The notes: generated by a model not told the origin, from the sequence alone. A DNA stretch of 64,000 bases from Paenibacillus albidus (GCF_014644435.1 NZ_BMKR01000019.1:1-64000), one strand, 5' to 3'. Positions 35,331 through 45,729 are shown, counted from the stretch's first letter. Numbers and translations: made by a program.

Positions 35331-37619
35331 TTAATGTCCAAGACCCGAAGAAGGAAGAGAGTCTTCTCCGGAATAACGTTTACGGTATTCGCCCGGTGTC
35401 AGGCCGGAACTGCGCTTGAACATGCGGATGAAGGAATTGACGTTCTGGTAGCCGACCTGCAGGGCGATGTCCTGAATAAGCAGGTCCAGATTCATCAGCA
35501 GCTCCTTGGCCCGCTCAATCCGCAGATTGTTCAGATATTCGCTGAAGTTGATGCCGGTCTTTTCCTTAAAAATGCTGGACAGGTAACCCGGTGTTAAATT
35601 CAGCTTGTCCGCGACCAGATTCAGGTTGATATCTTCTCCGCAATGCTTGTCCAGATAATCGAGCACGAAGCTGATCACCGGATCGCGCGTCTCGGAGGTG
35701 CTGCGGATGGCCGCGAGTACCGGACGGACCAGATCATGGAGCCATTCCCTATACTGCTGCGTGGAATGGAAGGTCGCAAACGGCTCTCCGGGAGGCGGAG
35801 AAAGGCGCTCTGCTTCCGCTTGCGGCACATTCAACTTCATCACCGTCTTGCCCGTCTGCTCCGCGGCTCCCAGTGCAAAGGCCCGGAAGTCTTCAGCCGC
35901 CGCATCTTTGTGCCGCAGCTGCTCCAGCTGGCGGTCCAGCCAGGCGAAGACAGCCTCTTCACTGCCGGATTGCAGCAGGTTGTGCAGCTCGTCCCCGTGT
36001 GTCACCTTCAGATGAAAGGACTTGGAGGGCGAGGCCCGAGGCTCCACGATAATCTGCGTCTCCCCGTTCAACCTGCGTTCACCCAGCAGCATGGACAGAT
36101 TGTTGTACGCGTCTGTAAATGAGGTCTCCCCCGAATACACCGGACTTACCGCAATGGTCAGGTACAGGGAATCCTCGGTGGCCAGCAGCTCCTTCAGCGT
36201 ATCCAGCGCTTGCAGAATACCGCTCTGCGGGCCGGGGTCGAACAGCAGCAGCAAGAGCTGGTCCTGTTCCGGCTGGAGTGCGACCCTATCCGTTTCGCCA
36301 GCGGCCATCAGACTCTGGATCAGCTTCCATAACATAAGCGTGTGTCTCTCGAATTCATCCGGCAAGCTTTTGAAGCTGACCTTGAACAGAATCGAAGCAT
36401 ACGGCTGTTCGGATTGCCGGACATCTTCTAGATCCGCCAGACTTCCGCTCAGCGGGATATTCTTCACTTTATGGGTGTAGGCATATTGGCGTACCAGCGA
36501 GTTCTTGTGCTCAAGGTCGGTCTGGATGAACCGGTTGTTCTCCAGAATGGAGCTTAGACGGTCGCCGATGATGGCGAATTCCTTCACACTGCTCAACTTG
36601 TCCGGAGTGCTACCCGACTTGCGGTCCAGGGCGGCAATCAGGCGCTGGAGCGGCTGGTTCAGCCGCAGGCTGAAGAACAGGGACGAGAGGATGCTGATCA
36701 GGACGGCGGCGGTGAGCAGCACGGCCAGCAGCAGCCGCATGCCGCGCATTTCCGCAGCAATCGCGGCCACCTGGGTCACCCGGACATAGGTGAATCCGGT
36801 CTGTTTGCCTTTTTCATAGAAGTAATACTGGTCCCCGACACGCTTATGGGCACTGCCGCTTGCGGGAAACTCCGGCTCCGGCAGTTCGTTCTCCGCCGTG
36901 GAGAACAGCAGCTTCCCCTGCGCATCCAGAATATAGAACGGATTATTACCGGCATTGCCGTAGGCAGTCTGCATCCGCTGCGGATTCAACATTACGATCC
37001 CGTAGACTTCTTCGTAAGGAATCGCTTTGACCATCACCGGCATCAGCCGGCCGAGGGGACGTGAGGAAAACATCGTGTTCTCTGTAAAGGACGCAGCGGG
37101 CATGACTTTAAGGAATTGGTTGTCCATCGTCTGCCGGCTCCAGTAGCCCGGCGGATACTCTTCGCTGAAATAGTATTTGCCAAACATATCGCTCGTGCTG
37201 CTGAGACCCTCTTTTTCCAGTACATAATCTTCTTGTTTAAAATAGAGAATGAAATTCTCGATATGCAAAAAAGGATTCGCATACAGGGTGGCAAGATCCG
37301 ACTTCACTTCGGCCGGGATATCATAACGCCGGTTCTCCTTAAGGTGGCTAAGAATGCCCAGATTGGCCGTCCATGGCTCGGATTGGGTAAGGGCCAGAAT
37401 CATATTCTGGGTCAGCCGGAAATGATTCTCGTAGCCTTCGACCGTCTGGGCGAGGCCCAGCTCATTTTGCCGGACCATCTCCTGATACACTTTGCCGCTT
37501 AAGTATAGATGGGAGAAGAGATTGAATGAAGCCAGAATCAGGATGACGCTGAGGAAGCTCAGCATCAGCTTGACGAACAGGGCATTAGATGCAAATTTGC
37601 TTGTGAGCAGTCCCTTCAT
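35331..37619 (-). CDS. Membrane-anchored AraC-family regulator with extracellular sensor (YesN/YtdP-like)
   Basis: The protein has about 762 residues. A first membrane helix at about 17-37, an extracellular Cache-like sensor to about 270, a second helix at about 275-300, a cytoplasmic linker domain to about 640 and a C-terminal AraC double helix-turn-helix (DINLNLVADKLNLTPGYLSSIFKEKTGINFSEYLNNLRIERAKELL) are visible. ATG 37619 is preceded by AGGGGG. This one-protein architecture senses a ligand outside and binds DNA inside. It is divergent from the second ABC operon and probably activates it; it is convergent with the GH30 operon. Confidence 0.92.
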   Translation of the reverse strand: MKGLLTSKFASNALFVKLMLSFLSVILILASFNLFSHLYLSGKVYQEMVRQNELGLAQTVEGYENHFRLTQNMILALTQSEPWTANLGILSHLKENRRYDIPAEVKSDLATLYANPFLHIENFILYFKQEDYVLEKEGLSSTSDMFGKYYFSEEYPPGYWSRQTMDNQFLKVMPAASFTENTMFSSRPLGRLMPVMVKAIPYEEVYGIVMLNPQRMQTAYGNAGNNPFYILDAQGKLLFSTAENELPEPEFPASGSAHKRVGDQYYFYEKGKQTGFTYVRVTQVAAIAAEMRGMRLLLAVLLTAAVLISILSSLFFSLRLNQPLQRLIAALDRKSGSTPDKLSSVKEFAIIGDRLSSILENNRFIQTDLEHKNSLVRQYAYTHKVKNIPLSGSLADLEDVRQSEQPYASILFKVSFKSLPDEFERHTLMLWKLIQSLMAAGETDRVALQPEQDQLLLLLFDPGPQSGILQALDTLKELLATEDSLYLTIAVSPVYSGETSFTDAYNNLSMLLGERRLNGETQIIVEPRASPSKSFHLKVTHGDELHNLLQSGSEEAVFAWLDRQLEQLRHKDAAAEDFRAFALGAAEQTGKTVMKLNVPQAEAERLSPPPGEPFATFHSTQQYREWLHDLVRPVLAAIRSTSETRDPVISFVLDYLDKHCGEDINLNLVADKLNLTPGYLSSIFKEKTGINFSEYLNNLRIERAKELLMNLDLLIQDIALQVGYQNVNSFIRMFKRSSGLTPGEYRKRYSGEDSLPSSGLGH

Positions 37620-37750
37620 AGGTATTCCCCCTTGGATACAGTCGCGAGTGGTTTGCTTTAATCCTATCATAGCGGCAGAAAGCTGACACAAACAATATGC
37701 ACTTTTACTGATTTATACGCTATTCTCGGGAAAACCGCGCTACGGGCGAA

Positions 37751-37799
37751 ATGTTATATAACATGTAGATAGCGCTTTCTAACGATATGCCGCTATAAT
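37751..37799 (+). promoter_or_regulatory. Control region of the GlcNAc-glycan operon: palindrome, cre-like site, -10 box
   Basis: ATGTTATATAACAT (37751-37764) is a perfect palindrome. TAGATAGCGCTTTCTA (37766-37781) is a near-palindrome with the CG centre of a cre or LacI-like site. TATAAT at 37794-37799 is a perfect -10; no good -35 is present, which suits an activator-dependent promoter under the divergent AraC protein. Confidence 0.5.
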
Positions 37800-37882
37800 G
37801 CGGAGACAAACCCCAGACATGAAGGGGAAGTAAGCTGACATCCATGTGAGCTGCCATCATTTGAACAAGAGGGGACATGCGT

Positions 37883-38851
37883 ATGGCTCAAGCTGGCGTA
37901 GTTCAGGACAGACCGCGAAAGGAAGTGCACCATCCACACCGGCGGAAGGCGGGGATCATTCGAACCTGGAACAAAAATAAGGCGCTATGGCTGCTGTTTC
38001 TGCCGTGCCTGCTGTATTATTTGATCTTCCGCTATGCGCCGATGTTCGGATTGGTCATCACATTTAAGGATTACAATCTCTTTAAAGGCATTTGGGCCAG
38101 CGACTGGGTGGGGCTCAAATATTACCGGATGTTCATTGAGAACCCTGACTTTTGGCCGCTGATGAAAAACACGTTTTTGCTCGGCGTCTATAAGCTGGTC
38201 TTTGGTTTTCCGGCCCCGATTCTGCTGGCGATTCTGCTCAATGAAGTGCGAAAGGCTGCTTTTAAGCGGTTCGTACAGACGGTCAGTTATCTGCCGCATT
38301 TTATCTCAAACGTGATTGTTGCAAGCATGGTGATTATGTTCTTGCCTCCAACCGGAGGGCTGATTAACAATCTGCTCGCCTCTATTGGAATCGGACCGAT
38401 CAATTTCATGAATGAGCCCGGGCTGTTCCGGGGCATCTATGTCCTGTCGGAGATTTGGCAGCATATCGGCTGGGAGACCATTATCTACTTGGCCGCACTG
38501 ACCGCCATCGACCCGCAGCTGTATGAGGCCGCAGATATGGACGGCGCCAGCCGCATGCGCAAAATCTGGCATGTCACCCTGCCCGGCATTTCACCCGCCA
38601 TCGTAATCACCCTGATCCTGAATGTCGGCAAAGTGCTGGAGATCGGGTTCGAGAAGGTGTTCCTGATGCAGAACCCGGCGATCTACGATACGGCGGATAT
38701 TATCAGCACTTATGTCTACAGGGTCGGTATGGTGCAGGGGAACTTCAGCTATGGTGCTTCCATCGATTTGTTCATGGGCGTGATCAGCCTGATCTTCATC
38801 TACACCGCCAATTTCATCAGCCGCCGTGTAAGCGAGACAAGTCTATGGTAG
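37883..38851 (+). CDS. ABC sugar permease, LplB-type
   Basis: The protein has about 322 residues, six membrane segments and the EAA loop LYEAADMDGASRMRKIWHVTLP. Both ATG 37877 and 37883 are possible; the latter is better spaced from AGAGGGG. It opens an operon with a second permease, lipoprotein, secreted GH18-like enzyme, nagB, nagA and GH20 genes. No ATPase gene is present, so a shared MsmX-type ATPase is expected. Confidence 0.93.
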   Translation: MAQAGVVQDRPRKEVHHPHRRKAGIIRTWNKNKALWLLFLPCLLYYLIFRYAPMFGLVITFKDYNLFKGIWASDWVGLKYYRMFIENPDFWPLMKNTFLLGVYKLVFGFPAPILLAILLNEVRKAAFKRFVQTVSYLPHFISNVIVASMVIMFLPPTGGLINNLLASIGIGPINFMNEPGLFRGIYVLSEIWQHIGWETIIYLAALTAIDPQLYEAADMDGASRMRKIWHVTLPGISPAIVITLILNVGKVLEIGFEKVFLMQNPAIYDTADIISTYVYRVGMVQGNFSYGASIDLFMGVISLIFIYTANFISRRVSETSLW

Positions 38852-38866
38852 AAAAGAGGTGCGGTG

Positions 38867-39736
38867 ATGCGATCACCCCGGTTATCCTGGTTTAACGTCG
38901 TAAGTACCTTCATGCTCCTGGTTGTTGTGATTATCACGCTCTATCCGTTTCTGCATATGCTGGCCGTCTCCCTCAGCAGCGATGTGCATGTCATGAAGAA
39001 TACGGTCTCTTTCTGGCCCAAGGGCTTTAATCTGAACATGTACAAGCTTGTGCTCGGGGACCCGCAAATCTGGACGGCTTACAAAAATACCATTATCTAC
39101 ACCGTGCTTGGCACGCTCATCTCACTGGTCGTCACCTCCACCGGAGCTTATGCACTCTCCCGCAGCGATATGGCGCTGCGCAAAAGCTTTATGCTGCTGA
39201 TCGTCATCACGATGTTCTTCAGCGGAGGGATGATCCCGACCTTCCTCGTGGTCCGCTCCCTGAATCTGGTGGATACCGTATGGGGCATGGTGTTGCCGGG
39301 CGCGGTCAGCACCTGGAATCTGATTCTGATGCGGACCTTCTTCTCGGGTATCCCCAAAGAGCTGGAGGAGTCGGGCCGCATCGACGGACTGAACGATATC
39401 GGTATCTTCATCCGCATTATCGTGCCGCTGTCCAAGGCTTCTTTTGCCACCATTGCCCTCTTTTACGCGGTGGGCATGTGGAATAACTTTATCTTCCCGC
39501 TGCTCTATCTGCGCACACCCGATTTGTTCCCGCTCCAGGTGCTGCTGCGAAATCTGGTGCTGGCCGGCAGTGCAAGTTCGGGAGATGTCACCGGGATTGG
39601 GGGTGATAACCAGGTTGTGGAGGAATCGCTGAAGTATGCGACCATTATGGTATCGACACTTCCGATTCTGGCCATCTATCCGTTTGTGCAGAAGTATTTT
39701 GTCAAGGGGGCCATGATTGGTGCGGTAAAAGGCTGA
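38867..39736 (+). CDS. ABC sugar permease, YtcP/LplC-type
   Basis: The protein has about 289 residues with six membrane segments. The EAA-type loop LEESGRIDGLNDIGIFIRIIVPLS and the terminal KYFVKGAMIGAVKG are characteristic. ATG 38867 follows AGAGGTG; a GTG one codon earlier is possible. It pairs with the upstream permease. Confidence 0.93.
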   Translation: MRSPRLSWFNVVSTFMLLVVVIITLYPFLHMLAVSLSSDVHVMKNTVSFWPKGFNLNMYKLVLGDPQIWTAYKNTIIYTVLGTLISLVVTSTGAYALSRSDMALRKSFMLLIVITMFFSGGMIPTFLVVRSLNLVDTVWGMVLPGAVSTWNLILMRTFFSGIPKELEESGRIDGLNDIGIFIRIIVPLSKASFATIALFYAVGMWNNFIFPLLYLRTPDLFPLQVLLRNLVLAGSASSGDVTGIGGDNQVVEESLKYATIMVSTLPILAIYPFVQKYFVKGAMIGAVKG

Positions 39737-39782
39737 GGCGGGACGGGCCCGCCACAAATTCAGATTAAGGGAGAGAAGAGTC

Positions 39783-41345
39783 ATGAACAAATGGAGATCT
39801 GTATTTCTGCCCCTCGTAATTGCAGCTGCTGTAGTAACCGGCTGCAGCGGCGGAGGCAATGATGCCGCGCCGCAGTCGAATACGCAAGGGGGCAGCAACG
39901 CCACCCCAACAGGTTCTGCCAAAGCGGAGAAGACCTTCACGGCGCTGCTGGACAACAATCCAACGTTCCCTTATTCCAAAAGCTGGCCAATCTGGAGCTG
40001 GCTGAAGGAGAAAACGGGAGTCATGCTGGAGGTGCAGACCCCCTCGGGTAAGCTGGATGAGAGCCTGAACCTGGCAATTGCTTCCAAGGCGATGCCGGAT
40101 CTGATGTATATGCCCAACCGCAAGGATTCGAATAAATTCGGGCAGCAGGGAGCGCTCGTGGACCTGATGGAGCATATGGATAAGCTGCCGAATTTGACGG
40201 CCTGGATGAAGCAGTACCCGGAAGAAGCAAAGGCCGCGTTGTCCGCCGACGGCAAAATGTACATGTTTCCGAACCAGGGCTTCGGCGAAACGAACCGCAT
40301 GATCTGGATGTACCGCAAGGACATTTTTGACAAGGAAGGCATCCAGGCTCCAACCACTTATGAAGAGCTGCACACGGCCTTGAAGGCCCTGAAGGCGAAA
40401 TACCCGGACAGCTATCCGCTCTCGATCCGCTACGGGCAAATCCCGGATGAGATGAATGCCAACATGACGGTCAACTACGGGACCGGTGAAGGCGCATATT
40501 ACGATTTTGACAATAAAGAGTGGCGTTATGGGCCGACGGAAGACAATTACAAGACTATGGTGGGCATGTGGAAAAGCTTTTATGACGAAGGTCTGATTCC
40601 GCCCGACTTCCTCTCTCTGCAAACCAAGCAATGGCAGGATATGGTCTCCACCGGCAAATCGTTCGTGACGATTGATTACATCAGCCGGATCGATTTCTTC
40701 AACAATGCGATGCAAAAGGAAAATCCCGAATTCAACATGCAGTTCATGGCCCCTCCGGCCGGGATTTCCGGCGGCAAGCAGCTGAATCCGTATTTTCATT
40801 ATATGGAAGGCGGCCTGACAGTGGCATCCACCTCCCAGAACATTGATGATGTGATGAGTTATATGGACTTTTTCTATTCTGAGGAAGGGCGTACGCTCAG
40901 CAGCTGGGGCGTGGAAGGCGAGACGTATGTGAAGGAAGGCGACGTGATTAAGTTCAAGCCGGAATATAACGATGTGATTGAAATGCGCAAGCAGACGGGA
41001 CTTCAGACCAGCGGGACGTATACCTGGATTGATTTTGGCGCGCATCTGTCACTGTTCTCGGACGATCTGAAGCATGCCTATGAAGAAGCGGCCAAATATG
41101 ATCCGTCCGCGATGCAGCCGCGGCCCGCTTTTACGGAGAAAGAGAATGAAGTGATCTCCATTACCGGCCAGGCGATCAAAAAGCACCGCGACGAGAGTTT
41201 CGCTAAATTCGTTACCGGCTCGCGTAATCTGGCTGACTGGGACAAATACGTGGAAGAGATTAACAATCTCGGCGTAGACAAGCTCTTGAACACCTACAAA
41301 GAAGCGTATGACCGTGTGCAGAATATTCAATTGAGCGGCAACTGA
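39783..41345 (+). CDS. Extracellular solute-binding lipoprotein of the GlcNAc-glycan operon
   Basis: The protein has 520 residues. A lipoprotein signal peptide ends in VVTGC (Cys21), then a glycine/asparagine-rich linker and an LplA-like binding fold (TFYSKSW-type start, FYSEEGRTLSSWGVEGETY). The gene context suggests the ligand is a GlcNAc-containing oligosaccharide, which is inference. Confidence 0.92.
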   Translation: MNKWRSVFLPLVIAAAVVTGCSGGGNDAAPQSNTQGGSNATPTGSAKAEKTFTALLDNNPTFPYSKSWPIWSWLKEKTGVMLEVQTPSGKLDESLNLAIASKAMPDLMYMPNRKDSNKFGQQGALVDLMEHMDKLPNLTAWMKQYPEEAKAALSADGKMYMFPNQGFGETNRMIWMYRKDIFDKEGIQAPTTYEELHTALKALKAKYPDSYPLSIRYGQIPDEMNANMTVNYGTGEGAYYDFDNKEWRYGPTEDNYKTMVGMWKSFYDEGLIPPDFLSLQTKQWQDMVSTGKSFVTIDYISRIDFFNNAMQKENPEFNMQFMAPPAGISGGKQLNPYFHYMEGGLTVASTSQNIDDVMSYMDFFYSEEGRTLSSWGVEGETYVKEGDVIKFKPEYNDVIEMRKQTGLQTSGTYTWIDFGAHLSLFSDDLKHAYEEAAKYDPSAMQPRPAFTEKENEVISITGQAIKKHRDESFAKFVTGSRNLADWDKYVEEINNLGVDKLLNTYKEAYDRVQNIQLSGN

Positions 41346-41404
41346 TCGGACTAACGGCAAGAGAACCTTAAACAATTGCAGGTTGGGAAAAGGAGGCTTC
41401 GCCT

Positions 41405-43672
41405 ATGAAACAAAGGCTTGTGCACTCGAAAAGCAGGCTGGGAAACATTCTGTCGATGCTTGTACTCATCTTGACGATTGGAATAGTCGCCCCTGACAAG
41501 GCCGGGGCAGCCGGCACCCTTACGCTGGACGCGCCAACGGGTGGATATGTGACCACCGGCGGGGTAGTGGAGATCAGCGGCACCTATACGGGCCTCTATG
41601 ATGTCCGCCTATATGTGGACGGAACGGCCCAATTCGAAGCGGTACTGGACGACCCGGACGGGAATGACAGCGGCACCTGGTCCTATACGCTCGATACCTC
41701 CCGTTACAACGGGAGCCTGGAGCTGGTGGCCCGGGGGCTGGACACGGTCACCCGGTATGGGGTGTGGAGCCTAACGGCCAGCCTGACGGTTAATAACCCG
41801 GAAGGCGCCGCGCCTGCGGTTACCATCACGGGTCCGGGCGAGTGCGTCCCCTTAAGCGGCCAGGTGGCGGTTACGGTTCAGGCCGACTCATCGGCTCCGG
41901 TCTCGCTGGTGCAGGTCCGGGTGAACCGGGGACCTTGGAAGCCAGCGGCTGTGCAAGGTGCTGAGTATGTATACATCTGGGATACGGCGGGCCTCGGGGA
42001 CCGCACGGTCAGCCTGGAGGCCAGGGCGACCAATGCTCCCGGACGTTACGGCTACAGTCCAACTGTATATGCCCAGGTAGGTAGCGGTACGCATGAACCG
42101 CCGGTTCCGCTGCCCGGACAGGACCGGGCTATGTGGATCTGGGAGCCGGAGAGCTACAAGCTGCTGCTGAACCCCGGTTCGCGGCAGGTGCTGGAGTCTT
42201 TCATCACGGATACGGAGACGTTCGGTTCTGAACCGGTACAGACGCTGTATCTCGCTGCGGGCAGTTATGCAGGCTACCGGGCGCTGGAGGAGCAGGAAGA
42301 AGAACTGCGCTCGTTCATACGCTGGGCGCACGGCAAAGGCCTGAAGGTGCAGGCACTGGTTGCGGGAGGAACATCACCAGCCTATATGGGAGCTTATGAG
42401 CGTTATCACAGCCACGCCGTACGGGAAATGGAACAGATCATCAACTACAATCTTGCTGTGGTCGATAACGAGAAATTCGACGGTATCAATGTGGATATTG
42501 AGCCATATATCTCTCCGGACTTCAAAGACCCGAGCAAATTTCTGCAGAAGGAATATCTGGACGGGCTACAAAAAATGATTGACCGCCGGGACGCCGCCGG
42601 CATCCGGCTGCCCTTCGGTCCTGCCGTGCCCAAGTGGTACGACTCTTCAGAACAGGGCGCGGATATCCTCTGGAATGGCTCCACAAAGTGGCTGTCCGAG
42701 CATATCCAGGACATCTCCGACTATATCTCTATTATGGACTACCGCGATACGGCGGACGGTTCCGCCGGGATTATTGCCGGAGCAGCCGGAGAACTGGCTT
42801 ACGCCGAACAGATCGGCAAGCCGAATTCCGTGGTGATCGGGGTGGAAACGCTCGATATTGCCAATAGCGGCGACCCTGAGACGATCACCTTCTGGGAGGA
42901 GGGGCGCACCCATATGGAAGCCGAGCTGGACAAGGTGTATGCAGCTTCCGGGCAGAGCAGCGCTTTTGGCGGCCTTGCCGTGCACCACTATGATTCCTAC
43001 CGGGACTTGCCGTCCTACTGGGGACCGGGCGGTGTGTTCTGGGCAGCACCGGCGGATCAGGAGGCCCCGTCTGCTCCTGCGGGCACACCGACCGCTGCGG
43101 CCAGCGATTACCAGACGGTTAAGCTGAACTACGGCATGGCCACGGACAACATGGAAGTGGAGCGCTATATGATCTACCGGAGCACGGTCCAGGGCTTCAC
43201 GCCCACCTTTACGGACATCGCCGGGCTCGCCCGCGGCTTGAATTACCAGGACAAAGGACTGCTGCCGGATACAACTTACTATTACCGGATCGCGGCCCGA
43301 GATTTGCAGGGCAATATCGGACCGTTCTCCAGTGAAGTGTCGGCTACGACCGGCAGCACTTCGCTTAAGCCGATGATTGTCACAGACATGAATCTGACTT
43401 ATACAGGTTCGGCGGCATCGGCCACGATGAAGGTTCGGGATTACCGCACCGGGGCGGTACTCGCGGGTGCAGTCCTGGAGGGCAGATTCACATATTCTAT
43501 CGGCCGCTACGTTAGTGGAACGACCGGAGCAGACGGAAGTGTCACGCTCGGCTCGGAAGCGGTGGCGGCGGGGCGGCAGGCCGGGTTTGAGGCGCGGAGA
43601 ATCCGGATGGCCGGTTATTATTATGCCAGTGCGCTGGATCAGCCGCATGCAGCGACGGTACTGCAGCCGTAG
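41405..43672 (+). CDS. Secreted GH18-like TIM-barrel enzyme with Ig-like and FN3 domains
   Basis: The protein has 755 residues. A signal peptide ends near residue 36 (AGAAG). Two Ig-like beta domains follow at about 38-130 and 135-225. A TIM-barrel-like domain at about 240-550 carries FDGINVDIEPY: it matches the GH18 DxxDxDxE box with Asp359, Asp364 and Glu366, but the middle Asp is Asn362. A fibronectin type III domain (about 555-655) and a terminal beta domain close the protein. It lies between the lipoprotein gene and nagB, so it probably releases GlcNAc-containing oligosaccharides outside the cell. The exact GH family is uncertain. Confidence 0.72.
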   Translation: MKQRLVHSKSRLGNILSMLVLILTIGIVAPDKAGAAGTLTLDAPTGGYVTTGGVVEISGTYTGLYDVRLYVDGTAQFEAVLDDPDGNDSGTWSYTLDTSRYNGSLELVARGLDTVTRYGVWSLTASLTVNNPEGAAPAVTITGPGECVPLSGQVAVTVQADSSAPVSLVQVRVNRGPWKPAAVQGAEYVYIWDTAGLGDRTVSLEARATNAPGRYGYSPTVYAQVGSGTHEPPVPLPGQDRAMWIWEPESYKLLLNPGSRQVLESFITDTETFGSEPVQTLYLAAGSYAGYRALEEQEEELRSFIRWAHGKGLKVQALVAGGTSPAYMGAYERYHSHAVREMEQIINYNLAVVDNEKFDGINVDIEPYISPDFKDPSKFLQKEYLDGLQKMIDRRDAAGIRLPFGPAVPKWYDSSEQGADILWNGSTKWLSEHIQDISDYISIMDYRDTADGSAGIIAGAAGELAYAEQIGKPNSVVIGVETLDIANSGDPETITFWEEGRTHMEAELDKVYAASGQSSAFGGLAVHHYDSYRDLPSYWGPGGVFWAAPADQEAPSAPAGTPTAAASDYQTVKLNYGMATDNMEVERYMIYRSTVQGFTPTFTDIAGLARGLNYQDKGLLPDTTYYYRIAARDLQGNIGPFSSEVSATTGSTSLKPMIVTDMNLTYTGSAASATMKVRDYRTGAVLAGAVLEGRFTYSIGRYVSGTTGADGSVTLGSEAVAAGRQAGFEARRIRMAGYYYASALDQPHAATVLQP

Positions 43673-43759
43673 GGTCAGGGTACAGATTACCACGTTTTGT
43701 GGTGGATTCCGCCAATGGATCAGCAAAGGCAAGAGGTTTGCCGGGAAAGGATGATTCGA

Positions 43760-44560
43760 ATGACTGAAACGAAGCGGATGAAGGTGGATAACAGTGCTAA
43801 TCCGCTAGAGACACACAAGGTGGAGTGCATGACCGTTCAGGTCTATGACCAGCGTAGTCAGATGGGCGCTGCGGTGGCAGCGCAGGTGGGACAGAAAATA
43901 AGGGAATTGCAACAGGATTCAACACGTCAGGTCCGAATCGTATTCGCCGCTGCTCCGTCGCAGAATGAACTGTATGAAGGACTGGTGCAGGAACAAGGCA
44001 TTGATTGGTCCCGGGTCTGCGCTTTTCATATGGATGAATACATCGGGCTTGCGGATGCGGCTCCCCAGCGCTTTGGACGCTACTTGACGGATCGGCTGTT
44101 CAGCCGGGTGAACCCGGGCCGGGTGGAGCTGCTGTATGGCCTTGAAGACACGGAGCAGGAATGCCGCAGATATGCGGCCTTGCTGAGCGAGGCTCCGATT
44201 GAAATCGTCTGCCTCGGAATCGGAGAGAACGGGCATATTGCCTTCAATGACCCGCCTGTCGCTGATTTTGCCGATCCGCTGCAGGTCAAGGCGGTGGAAC
44301 TGGAGGCAGCCTGCCGCCGCCAGCAGGTGAACGACGGCTGTTTTGCCAGGCTGGACGAGGTGCCGACCCATGCGCTGACGCTGACCGTGCCGGCGCTGAT
44401 GGCCGGCCGGCATCTATACGCGATTGTGCCCGGAGCGTCCAAACGCAGCGCGCTGCAGTCAGCGCTGCGTGACCCGGTTAGCACGGCCTGTCCCGCGACC
44501 ATCCTGCGCACCCATCCGGATATCACGATGTTTACGGACCGGGATGCCTTCGGCCTGTGA
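43760..44560 (+). CDS. nagB: Glucosamine-6-phosphate deaminase
   Basis: The protein has about 266 residues of the NagB/6-phosphogluconolactonase fold. Signatures are CAFHMDEYIGL (catalytic Asp-Glu) and CLGIGENGHIAFNDPP. It converts glucosamine-6-phosphate to fructose-6-phosphate and ammonia. The start is set at ATG 43760, about 11 bases after GGGAAAGG; ATG 43751 is possible. Its stop overlaps the GTG of nagA (GTGA). A phosphorylated substrate implies a GlcNAc kinase elsewhere. Confidence 0.92.
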   Translation: MTETKRMKVDNSANPLETHKVECMTVQVYDQRSQMGAAVAAQVGQKIRELQQDSTRQVRIVFAAAPSQNELYEGLVQEQGIDWSRVCAFHMDEYIGLADAAPQRFGRYLTDRLFSRVNPGRVELLYGLEDTEQECRRYAALLSEAPIEIVCLGIGENGHIAFNDPPVADFADPLQVKAVELEAACRRQQVNDGCFARLDEVPTHALTLTVPALMAGRHLYAIVPGASKRSALQSALRDPVSTACPATILRTHPDITMFTDRDAFGL

Positions 44561-45729
44561 ACAGGCGGATTACAGGAAGGCATTATAAGACCGGGCTGCC
44601 GGTCGAGGTGAGTGTCACGGAGGGGCGGATCACCAGCGTCACGGAAATTGCGGTGGAGCCGTCCGTGGCCAACCTGCCCTGGCTGGCACCGGGACTGGTC
44701 GATTTGCAGGTGAACGGCGGCTGGGGCCTGGATCTCAACACGCTGCCGCTGCGGCCGGACACCGTGCTGGAACTGTCCCGCCGCTTGCTCAGCAAGGGTG
44801 TAACCGGCTATTGCCCGACGCTGATTACGAATGGCACCGCCCAGCTGGCTGCGGCGGCTTCCGCCATTGCGGAAGCGGTCCGGCAGGACCCGGGCACCGC
44901 AAGGGGAATTGTGGGCCTTCATCTGGAAGGTCCCTTTCTCTCGCCGGAGGACGGTCCGCGCGGCGCACACCCCCTGGAACACATTGGCCCGCCGGACTGG
45001 GAGGCCTTGTGCCGCTGGCAGGAAGCGGCGGAGGGGCTGATCCGCATCATCACCGTCTCCCCGGAATGGCCGGGTGCTGCCGCATTCATCCACCGGTGCC
45101 GCGAATCGGACATCCTCGTCTCCATCGGGCATACGGCGGCCACGCCGGAGCAGATTCGCGAGGCGGTAGCCGCAGGTGCAGTAATGTCTACACATCTGGG
45201 CAATGGCACCCATCTGACGCTTCCCCGCCACCCCAACTATCTGTGGGAACAACTCGCGGCAGATGAACTCTACGGCTGCATGATCGCGGATGGCCATCAT
45301 CTGCCGCCTGCCCTGCTGAAAGTGATACTGCGGATGAAGCGCGGGCGCGCCATCCTGGTCAGCGATGCCGTATCGCTGAGCGGAATGCCGCCGGGCACCT
45401 ACCGCCTGCACATCGGCGGGGAAGTCACATTGACAGCGGAGGGGCGGCTGCATCTGGCCGAGCACCCGCAGCTGCTGGCCGGTTCGGCGATGATGCTGCC
45501 GGATCAGGTGGCTTATCTTGCGGGCGCGGGACTGGCCTCGCTGGCTGAGGCCTGGGATTGTGCTTCGGCGCACCCGGCTGCATTGCTGGGGCTGGAACAG
45601 GCCGCAGGTCTTGCGGCCGGAGCACCCGCTGATTTGGTGAGCTTCCGCCATGACGGCGTGACCCTTACGTTAATGGAATGCTGGAAGAACGGCCGGAGCA
45701 GGTCTTGCAGCAAGTACAGCAAAGATTAG
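44557..45729 (+). CDS. nagA: N-acetylglucosamine-6-phosphate deacetylase
   Basis: The protein has 390 residues and is an amidohydrolase. Motifs in order are APGLVDLQVNGGWG, HLEGPFLSPEDGPRGAHP, SIGHTAAT, STHLGNG, MIADGHHLPP and ILVSDAVSLSGMPPG, which supplies the catalytic Asp. It deacetylates GlcNAc-6-phosphate to feed NagB. GTG start overlaps the nagB stop; no good ribosome binding site is seen, so coupling is likely. The usual HLFNAM segment is THLGNG here, a mild divergence. Confidence 0.92.
   Translation: MNRRITGRHYKTGLPVEVSVTEGRITSVTEIAVEPSVANLPWLAPGLVDLQVNGGWGLDLNTLPLRPDTVLELSRRLLSKGVTGYCPTLITNGTAQLAAAASAIAEAVRQDPGTARGIVGLHLEGPFLSPEDGPRGAHPLEHIGPPDWEALCRWQEAAEGLIRIITVSPEWPGAAAFIHRCRESDILVSIGHTAATPEQIREAVAAGAVMSTHLGNGTHLTLPRHPNYLWEQLAADELYGCMIADGHHLPPALLKVILRMKRGRAILVSDAVSLSGMPPGTYRLHIGGEVTLTAEGRLHLAEHPQLLAGSAMMLPDQVAYLAGAGLASLAEAWDCASAHPAALLGLEQAAGLAAGAPADLVSFRHDGVTLTLMECWKNGRSRSCSKYSKD

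Noticed and set aside
39765-41045. Long antisense frame opposite the solute-binding lipoprotein gene
   Set aside because: It is a shadow of a well-supported gene in GC-rich DNA; no ribosome binding site and no recognisable domain.
44080-45651. 523-codon antisense frame opposite nagB and nagA
   Set aside because: It spans two confident genes on the other strand and its composition is Arg/Gln/Pro/Ala-biased, as expected of a shadow.
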